Source of the DNA: Agromyces flavus
GTDB taxonomy: Bacteria > Actinomycetota > Actinomycetes > Actinomycetales > Microbacteriaceae
Assembly: GCF_900104685.1 (NCBI RefSeq)
Contig: NZ_LT629755.1
Span: 1-64,000, forward strand
Reading direction: 5' to 3'
DNA: 64,000 nucleotides
Part shown: one piece after another, positions 58,627 through 64,000 of the stretch
Layout: each line of letters starts with the position of its first letter
Position numbering within the stretch: position 1 is the first letter of the stretch
Notes under the pieces: generated by a model
Database searches by the model: none
What the model saw: the letters and a program-made list of their open reading frames with translations, nothing else
Told to the model about the DNA's origin: nothing
Position numbers and translations under genes: made by a program

Positions 58627-60990
58627 GTGACCGAGCAGGAGACGACGACGCGGGAACCACGTGATCGGGTCGAGGACGTGTGGGGATCCCGGACGCCGTT
58701 CGGCCGAGGGCAGCACTGGCCGGAGCGGGTCGACCAGCTATTGGCCGACGGCGTCGCGGAGGGCGACGTCGATCGATGGGTCCGGTCGGCGTGCGTGCTC
58801 TGCAGCAACGGCTGCGGGTGCGACATCGCCGTCAAGGACGGTCGGATGGTGGGCATCCGGGGCCGCGCCGACGACCCCATCAACCACGGCCGTCTGGGGC
58901 CGAAGGGGCTTTACGCGAGCTGGCAGGGCGTCGGTCACCGCGATCGGCTGACCACGCCGCTCGTCCGTCGCGACGGCGTTCTGGTGCCTGCGAGCTGGGA
59001 CGAGGCCATGAGCCTCGTCGTCGAGCGCAGCCGCGCGCTGCTCGACGAGGTCGGGCCGCTCAGTCACGGCTTCTACACGAGCGGACAGCTCTTCCTCGAG
59101 GAGTACTACGCGCTGGCCATCATCGGCAAGGCCGGCGTCGGCACGCCGCACATGGACGGCAATACGCGCCTGTGCACCGCGACGGCCGCGGCTTCCCTCA
59201 AGGAGTCGTTCGGCGCCGACGGCCAACCCGGCTGCTACGAGGACCTCGACGAGTGCGAGGCGCTCTTCCTCTACGGCCACAACATCGCGGCCACCCAGAC
59301 CGTCGCCTGGGCGCGCGTGCTCGACCGCCTCGACGGTCCGGAACCACCCGCACTCGTCGTGGTCGACCCGCGCCGCACGCCCGTCGCGAAGCGCGCGACC
59401 GTGCACCTCGCCGTGAACCCCGGCACGAACCTCGCGCTGATGCACGCCCTCGTGCGCGAACTCATCGCCAACGGGTGGACGGATGACGCGTGGGTCGCCG
59501 AGCACACCGTCGGGTTCGACGAGCTGGCCGGCCAGGTGAAGGAGTGGACGCCCGAGCGCGCGGCCGAGGTATGCGGGGTCGCCGCCGACGAGATCCGCGA
59601 GGCCGCCCGCATCTTCGGCACGACCGACCGGGTCGTCTCGACGGTGCTGCAGGGCTTCTACCAGTCAGCGCAGGCGACCGCATCGTCGTGCCAGGTCAAC
59701 AACCTGCACCTGCTCCGCGGCATGATCGGGAAGCCCGGAGCGGGCCTGCTGCAGATGAACGGCCAGCCCACCGCGCAGAACAACCGGGAGACGGGCGCCG
59801 ACGGCGACCTCTCCGGGTTCCGCAACTGGGAGAACGAGACGCACGTGCAGGAGCTCGCGACGCTCTGGGGTGTCGACCCGCAGGTCATCCCGCACTGGGC
59901 GCCGCCCACCCATGCGATGCAGCTGTTCCGCTACGTCGAGCAGGGCTCCATACGGTTCCTGTGGGTCTCGGCGACCAACCCCGCGGTCTCGCTTCCGCAG
60001 CTCGCGCGCATCCGCGACATCCTGTCGAAGCCCGAGACGTTCCTCGTCGTGCAGGACCTCTACCTGACCGAGACCGCGGCGCTTGCCGATGTCGTGCTGC
60101 CCGCGGCCGCGTGGGGCGAGAAGACCGGCACGTTCACGAACACCACGCGCACCGTGCACCTCTCGGAGCAGGCGGTGGACCCGCCGGGAGAGGCGCGCTC
60201 GGACCTCGACATCTTCCTCGACTACGCGCGGCGCATGGACTTCCGGCGAATCGACGGCCGGCCACTGCTCGACTGGTCGGGGCCCGAGGACGCCTACCGC
60301 GCCTGGCAGGAGTGCTCGCGCGGGCGTCCGTGCGACTACACGGGCATCTCGTACGACGACCTGCGCCGTGAGAGCGGCATCCGGTGGCCGCGCCGCGAGG
60401 GCGAGACCACGAGCACCGACCGGCTCTACGCCGACGGCCGCTTCCCGACGAGTCCCGACGAGTGCGAGAACTACGGCCACGACCTGCTCACGGGCGCCGA
60501 CGTCGGTCCCGAGAAGGCGAAGGCGCTCCGGGCCGACGGCCGGGCCCACCTGAAGTCCGCCCCGTACACCGGTCCGCATGAGCCGCCCGACGCCGATTAT
60601 CCCCTGCGCTTCACGACGGGTCGCGCCATCCACCACTTCCACACGCGCACGAAGACGGGGCGGTCGCCCGAGCTCGACGCGGCCGCGCCATCCGTCTGGC
60701 TCGAGATGGCCGAGTCGGATGCCGCGGAACGAGGCCTCGCGGACGGCGATGACGTCGAGGTGCGCTCGCGTCGGGGCCGCATCGTCGCACCACTGCGCGT
60801 CACGGGCATCCAGCCGGGCACGGTGTTCGCGCCGTTCCACTACGGCTACTGGGACGCGCCGCCCGGCGCTGAGGAGCGCCATCCGACGGCAGCGAACGAG
60901 CTGACGATCACCGAGTGGGATCCCGTCTCGAAGCAGCCCGTCTTCAAGACCGCCGCCGTCCAGGTGGCCCGCGCGAAGGGTGAACGATGA
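58627..60990 (+). CDS. Molybdopterin oxidoreductase, NasA/NapA-like
   Basis: 787 residues of the DMSO-reductase superfamily. The N-terminal Fe-S motif has Cys56, Cys59 and Cys63 plus an extra Cys65, but the usual fourth ligand in the LCxKG position is Gly (LGPKG, about 90-94). The Mo-binding residue should be Cys183 in NTRLCTATAAA, which points to the nitrate-reductase-like (Cys) branch. GADGDLSGFRNWENETH and the C-terminal FTTGRAIHHFHTRTKTGRS complete the pterin site. There is no twin-Arg signal, so it is cytoplasmic. The reaction is unassigned (nitrate, formate or another oxyanion). A partner gene overlaps its stop. Confidence 0.88.
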   Translation: MTEQETTTREPRDRVEDVWGSRTPFGRGQHWPERVDQLLADGVAEGDVDRWVRSACVLCSNGCGCDIAVKDGRMVGIRGRADDPINHGRLGPKGLYASWQGVGHRDRLTTPLVRRDGVLVPASWDEAMSLVVERSRALLDEVGPLSHGFYTSGQLFLEEYYALAIIGKAGVGTPHMDGNTRLCTATAAASLKESFGADGQPGCYEDLDECEALFLYGHNIAATQTVAWARVLDRLDGPEPPALVVVDPRRTPVAKRATVHLAVNPGTNLALMHALVRELIANGWTDDAWVAEHTVGFDELAGQVKEWTPERAAEVCGVAADEIREAARIFGTTDRVVSTVLQGFYQSAQATASSCQVNNLHLLRGMIGKPGAGLLQMNGQPTAQNNRETGADGDLSGFRNWENETHVQELATLWGVDPQVIPHWAPPTHAMQLFRYVEQGSIRFLWVSATNPAVSLPQLARIRDILSKPETFLVVQDLYLTETAALADVVLPAAAWGEKTGTFTNTTRTVHLSEQAVDPPGEARSDLDIFLDYARRMDFRRIDGRPLLDWSGPEDAYRAWQECSRGRPCDYTGISYDDLRRESGIRWPRREGETTSTDRLYADGRFPTSPDECENYGHDLLTGADVGPEKAKALRADGRAHLKSAPYTGPHEPPDADYPLRFTTGRAIHHFHTRTKTGRSPELDAAAPSVWLEMAESDAAERGLADGDDVEVRSRRGRIVAPLRVTGIQPGTVFAPFHYGYWDAPPGAEERHPTAANELTITEWDPVSKQPVFKTAAVQVARAKGER

Positions 60991-61448
60991 AGCTGCCGGT
61001 GTACCTGTCGCTCATCGACCGATCGGAGGAGTCGCTCGCGCGGGCCTACCGCCAGATGGGGAGCGCGCACGGCGACGAGCCCGACGTCCACTTCCTCTGC
61101 CTCGGCCACGCGTCCAAGTGCGACGAGCACCGCACCAGGCTCGCACCTGTGATCGAGCGCTACGGCACCGCGCCGTCGGGCGACGAGCCCGAACGGCTCC
61201 AGCACGATGGCGTGGGCGAGCCCCGCACCGGACCACTCGGCCTCCTGCGCGACCTGCAGGACCTGTACCTGCTCGCGACCCTCGTGGACGTCACGTGGGT
61301 GATGCTCGAGCAGGCCGCGCAGGCGCTCCGCGACAGCGAGTTGCTCGGGATCGTCGAGGACTGCGATCACGAGACGGCCGTCCAGCTCGCGTGGCTCGTG
61401 ACGCGCATGAAGCAGAGCGCGCCGCAAGTGCTGGTCGCGGCACGGTGA
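60987..61448 (+). CDS. Unknown helical partner of the molybdopterin oxidoreductase
   Basis: 153 residues, mostly helical, with HFLCLGHASKCDEH near residue 35-48 (Cys and His that could bind metal) and a helical C-terminal half ending VQLAWLVTRMKQSAPQVLVA. Its ATG overlaps the oxidoreductase stop by four bases. That coupling suggests a dedicated chaperone (like NarJ/TorD in role, not in evident sequence) or a small subunit. I do not recognise the family. Confidence 0.6.
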   Translation: MKLPVYLSLIDRSEESLARAYRQMGSAHGDEPDVHFLCLGHASKCDEHRTRLAPVIERYGTAPSGDEPERLQHDGVGEPRTGPLGLLRDLQDLYLLATLVDVTWVMLEQAAQALRDSELLGIVEDCDHETAVQLAWLVTRMKQSAPQVLVAAR

Positions 61449-61504
61449 CCTGCGCGGGATCAACCTGAGCAGGCACGATCTCGACGATCGTCGGCGGCCC
61501 GGTC

Positions 61505-61520
61505 GCCTGATCGGTCAGGC
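61505..61520. terminator. Tetraloop hairpin between convergent genes
   Basis: GCCTGA-TCGG-TCAGGC, six perfect pairs; it includes the stop codon of the DUF7882-like gene on the minus strand. Confidence 0.4.
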
Positions 61521-61886
61521 CGTTGACGCGCCGGACGGCTCCTCGATGTCGTGGTGATACAGCGAGAAGCTGCCGGTCGGGATGTGATCGGTGAGCCGGT
61601 CGGCCACCGCCGCGTCGAGCGACAGTCCAGAGTTGCTGTTCACGGCGATCATGAGCCGGTCGAGCAGGTGGCGGTCACGCGGCGCTCGGACCGTGCTGTC
61701 GAACTCCGCGCGGATGAACGTGATGGGCGTGAGGAACACGCGCTGCTCTTGGCCGCACTCATCGCTCCAGCTGAGGAGCACGGGCTCCTTGCGACGGAGC
61801 TTCGTCGTGATCACGGTGAAGACATGGTCGAGGAGATCGTCGTCGAGCATGATGGGGACGACCCCGTCGAGGTTGAGCGAACCCAC
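61515..61886 (-). CDS. DUF7882-like small protein
   Basis: 123 residues. It matches the pattern of a short protein family abundant in Microbacteriaceae: VGSLNLDG at the start, then VFTVITTKLRRKEPVLLSWS, a middle beta-strand region (ITFIRAEF), then LDRLMIAVNSNSGLSL. Some databases label relatives ATP-dependent DNA ligase-like, which I doubt; no function is known. The GTG at 61886 is chosen because it has GGAGGGA five bases upstream and aligns with the family N-terminus. A TAGCGT box lies at 61972-61977. Confidence 0.7.
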   Translation of the reverse strand: MGSLNLDGVVPIMLDDDLLDHVFTVITTKLRRKEPVLLSWSDECGQEQRVFLTPITFIRAEFDSTVRAPRDRHLLDRLMIAVNSNSGLSLDAAVADRLTDHIPTGSFSLYHHDIEEPSGASTA

Positions 61887-61971
61887 GGCGTCCCTCCGAT
61901 CAGAATCGCGAGAGACGAACGCGCGGCGAGTCTCGCCTGCGCTTGGTCGGTAATCCGAGTCCCGAAGGCTC

Positions 61972-61977
61972 ACGCTA
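61972..61977 (-). promoter_or_regulatory. -10 box (TAGCGT) for the DUF7882-like gene
   Basis: TAGCGT on the minus strand, 85 bases before the GTG at 61886. Just upstream a GTCCC/GGGAC repeat could be an operator. Confidence 0.45.
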
Positions 61978-62038
61978 CGCCGAATCGCGGCACGTCCCCT
62001 GTTTGCGGGACAAATGGCTCGATCTTCGCAGCCCGTGA

Positions 62039-62821
62039 TCAGGTGGGGTTGGGGCCCTGCCCGATGCTCAACCACTCGCCGGCATCGTCGCCGCCCGATC
62101 GCGGACGGCCGGACGCGGCATCCGGTGTCTCGCCTTTCAGCTCTCGGATCTGGCGGTCGATCTCGGCCTGCGCGCTCATCGCGGCGAGCTGCCGCTCGAT
62201 GTCGGCGTCGGGCGGCGCGGTGAGGTCGCGCAGCGCGCCGCTGTTGAGCAGTTCGTCGGTCGCTTCGGCGCGTGCCTGCATCTGCGCCACCCGGTCGCGG
62301 GCCCGGTCGAGGCTCGTGCCGACGTCGTCGATCGTCGCACCGATGCCGGCGACCGCCTCGTTCGCACGCACCTGCGCCTCGGACGCGGTATAGGTCGCCT
62401 TGATCGTCTCCTTCTCGATGCGGAAGGCCGCGATCTGCTCGGAGAGGCGGCGCTCGCGCTCCTCGAGCTGCGACGTCTGCTTCTGCATGCCCGCGTACTG
62501 CGATTGCAGCTGGGCGACCTGGCGTTCGATGAGCGAGCGACGCTCGAGGGCCGCGCGCGCGAGGTCCTCGCGACCCTGGTCGAGCGCCTCCTTGGCCTGC
62601 GCGCCCAGGCGCTGGTACCGCTGGCCGAGCTCCTGCCCCTGCAGGTCGATGCGCTTCTTCGCGGTCGCGACCTCGGCCAGCGCCTGCCGCACCTGCTGCA
62701 GCAGCTTGACCTGCTGGTCGTAGCTGTCGTCGAGCAGGTCGCGCGGGTCCTCGATCTTGTCGAGGGCCTTCGAGGTCTTGGTGCGGAAGATCGTCCGCAT
62801 CCGGGAGCTGTTGCTGGCCAT
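62039..62821 (-). CDS. pspA: PspA/IM30-family membrane-stress protein
   Basis: 260 residues, nearly all coiled coil (about 25-175) with the family pattern LDKIEDPRDLLDDSYDQQVKLL, then long heptad runs rich in Gln, Glu and Arg. The C-terminal tail is Pro/Gly-rich. PspA/IM30 proteins form ESCRT-III-like rods that protect the cytoplasmic membrane. The first amphipathic helix (SRMRTIFRTKTSKALDK) is strongly basic. It is co-directional with the membrane protein gene 25 bases upstream, probably one operon. Confidence 0.88.
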   Translation of the reverse strand: MASNSSRMRTIFRTKTSKALDKIEDPRDLLDDSYDQQVKLLQQVRQALAEVATAKKRIDLQGQELGQRYQRLGAQAKEALDQGREDLARAALERRSLIERQVAQLQSQYAGMQKQTSQLEERERRLSEQIAAFRIEKETIKATYTASEAQVRANEAVAGIGATIDDVGTSLDRARDRVAQMQARAEATDELLNSGALRDLTAPPDADIERQLAAMSAQAEIDRQIRELKGETPDAASGRPRSGGDDAGEWLSIGQGPNPT

Positions 62822-62846
62822 GTCGGTTCCCCTCGTGTCGTTCGGT

Positions 62847-63440
62847 TCAGGCGGCGGGGCGGATGGGTCGTGGCCGCCCGCCGAGCGCGTCGCCCTGGTT
62901 CAGCAGTCGAAGCTCCTGGACGCCGGCGTGCAGCGCCGCGACCTCGCGGTCGACGTCGGCGTGGAGCGCGGTGAGCGCGTCGTCGGAGACGCCGCCGAGA
63001 CCCGCCGCGACGGCCGAACGGAGCCGCCGGACGAGGTCGACGACCTGCTCGACGCGACCGTCGGCGGTCCGCAGCTCGCGCGACAGAGCCGCGGCATCCG
63101 TCTCGCTCTCCATCAGCCGCAGCTGCAGGTCGAGCGACTCGCCCTCGTGCTCGATGCGACGGAAGAGCCGCGTCAGGTCGCCGCGTGGACCGTCGCCGTG
63201 GGCGGCGACCTCGAGGGCGGCGCGCCCGCTCTCGAGCGACTCCCGGAGGCGGACGCGCATCCGCAGCACCTTGCCGCGGGGTCCGGTGGCGACCCGGGCG
63301 CGCGTGCGCAGCACCGCCCCGCCGACCGCGCGGCTGCGGCGGAGCCGCTTCACCACGAACCGGACAGCGAGCACGACCGTCGTGACCGACAGCGCCACGA
63401 TGATCAGCAGTGCGAGCAGCACCCCGAAGATGACGTCCAC
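62847..63440 (-). CDS. Membrane-anchored coiled-coil partner of PspA
   Basis: 197 residues. One N-terminal membrane helix (about 3-26) is followed by a basic stretch (VVKRLRRSRAVGG) and helical heptads to the end. It is not recognised as a named family, but the layout (anchor plus coiled coil) and the place just before pspA suggest a membrane recruiter for PspA, comparable in idea to PspB/PspC (inference). I prefer the GTG at 63440, which has AAGGGGGA four bases upstream, to the ATG at 63464, which has no such site. Confidence 0.65.
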   Translation of the reverse strand: MDVIFGVLLALLIIVALSVTTVVLAVRFVVKRLRRSRAVGGAVLRTRARVATGPRGKVLRMRVRLRESLESGRAALEVAAHGDGPRGDLTRLFRRIEHEGESLDLQLRLMESETDAAALSRELRTADGRVEQVVDLVRRLRSAVAAGLGGVSDDALTALHADVDREVAALHAGVQELRLLNQGDALGGRPRPIRPAA

Positions 63441-63490
63441 GATGTCCCCCTTCGCCTCGCGCATGAGCGCCGCGAAACGCGATATAACGC

Positions 63491-63496
63491 AATCTA
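63491..63496 (-). promoter_or_regulatory. -10 box (TAGATT) for the PspA operon
   Basis: TAGATT on the minus strand, 50 bases before the GTG at 63440. The start point would fall near 63484. Confidence 0.5.
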
Positions 63497-63553
63497 CGCC
63501 CGGTTCGCCGAAAGCGTGAGTGTCTGCGACCGATTCACAGGCGCGAAACGGAC

Positions 63554-63559
63554 CACAAT
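63554..63559 (+). promoter_or_regulatory. Leaderless -10 box (CACAAT) for the lipoprotein gene
   Basis: CACAAT, six bases, then the ATG at 63566. Confidence 0.5.
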
Positions 63560-63565
63560 GGGCGC

Positions 63566-64000
63566 ATGAGTCCTGTCGCCGCCGCTCGAGTCCGGCTCGT
63601 CGTCGTCACGTCGGCGGTCGTCGTGCTCGCCGGTTGCGCGAGCGCGGGCGGCGATCCCGCTCCAGCGCCGGGCGCCACCGGCACCGCCGCCACGAACACG
63701 GCCCCGCACGCACTCGACCCCGACACGATCCTGACGTGCCAGGGCGTCGAGGTCACCGCGGGCGCGCTCACCGACCAGCTGCCCGCGTCGGAGCTTCCGT
63801 CGGAACTCGCCGCCCTGCTCGAGGGCTCGCCGGTCGTCTCGATCGACGACCTCGACGACTGGTTCCTCGCGGTGTCGAGCGACGATCACGTCGTGATCAT
63901 GCGTGAGCTCGACCAGCCCCTCGACCTCGGGGCCGGGGATGTTCGCGACTTCGACCTGCTCTCGGTGTCGGCCACGCCCGGCGCAATGCCGATCGATGAC
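63566..64000 (+). CDS. Lipoprotein, N-terminal part (runs off the window)
   Basis: 145 codons without a stop. A basic N-terminus and hydrophobic core lead to the lipobox VVLAGC, so Cys24 should be lipidated and the protein held on the outer membrane face. A Gly/Ala/Pro/Thr linker (about 25-48) precedes a soluble domain beginning DPDTILTCQGVEV. The domain is cut off, and no family can be named. It is divergent from the PspA operon. Confidence 0.75.
   Translation, partial: MSPVAAARVRLVVVTSAVVVLAGCASAGGDPAPAPGATGTAATNTAPHALDPDTILTCQGVEVTAGALTDQLPASELPSELAALLEGSPVVSIDDLDDWFLAVSSDDHVVIMRELDQPLDLGAGDVRDFDLLSVSATPGAMPIDD

Noticed and set aside
58627..60990. The missing fourth cysteine as a sign of a pseudogene
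   Set aside because: All other motifs are intact, the frame is full length, and the LGPKG version reads like a subfamily trait rather than damage.

Overview
The window is about 64 kb of very GC-rich DNA (well above 70% by eye) from an actinomycete, most likely a member of the Microbacteriaceae such as an Agromyces-like soil bacterium (inference). The support is: many genes with an actinobacterial leaderless promoter (TANNNT-type -10 box six bases before ATG or GTG); a small DUF7882-like protein typical of that family; actinobacterial versions of AidB, UdgX, an ECF42 sigma factor, a DUF3516 Ski2-like helicase and a maltokinase; and the recurring decamer CGGATGSCGC. I saw no rRNA or convincing tRNA gene, IS element, phage gene or CRISPR array. 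It reads as ordinary chromosome made of short operons.

Layout. 1-2.4 kb: the end of a secreted subtilisin-type protease and an NmrA/QorB-type oxidoreductase, both broken by several frameshifts, beside an intact redox-type HxlR regulator. 2.8-11.6 kb: DUF1801 protein, P-loop kinase, hemerythrin and GyrI-like proteins, a SNF2 helicase, acetyltransferase, AidB, a methyltransferase-like membrane protein and a small acidic protein. 11.6-18.4 kb (minus): maltokinase, MFS transporter and a heterodimeric ABC exporter whose motifs predict one dead and one active ATP site. 18.7-24.2 kb: CsbD, a DGPF/ECF42 sigma pair behind a near-perfect ECF42 promoter, a TerC manganese exporter behind a yybP-ykoY riboswitch, then acetyltransferase, DUF2510 and TSUP genes. 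24.5-33.2 kb: cold-shock protein, UdgX, zinc ribbon, two tandem VOC proteins, an ArsR-SRPBCC-VOC cluster with a clear operator, phosphoesterase, PhzF, aldo-keto reductase, AEC carrier and a DUF1353 protein.

33.4-47.2 kb: Ski2-like helicase, a DMT transporter behind twin palindromic operators, a 1270-residue secreted nuclease fused to a 5'-nucleotidase, a copper cluster (His-rich membrane protein, YcnI, CopC), SDR, RecQ and two paired membrane proteins. 47.4-57 kb: acyl-CoA oxidase, malate dehydrogenase, DUF427, a proline iminopeptidase with a very long acidic tail, zinc metallopeptidase, hydrolase, DMT transporter and zinc alcohol dehydrogenase. 57-64 kb: AraC regulator, acetyltransferase, a NasA/NapA-like molybdopterin oxidoreductase with a co-translated unknown partner, DUF7882-like protein, PspA with a membrane partner, and the start of a lipoprotein.

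Themes: DNA repair and helicases (SNF2, AidB, UdgX, Ski2-like, RecQ), metal handling (TerC, YcnI/CopC), redox and electrophile stress (HxlR-QorB, VOC and SRPBCC proteins, CsbD, ECF42) and nutrient recovery (nuclease-nucleotidase, peptidases). The most unusual patterns are a family of intergenic inverted repeats with a constant 25-26 base spacer, a strongly over-represented decamer, and the acidic tail on the iminopeptidase. Elements of the palindrome family sit at three gene ends.
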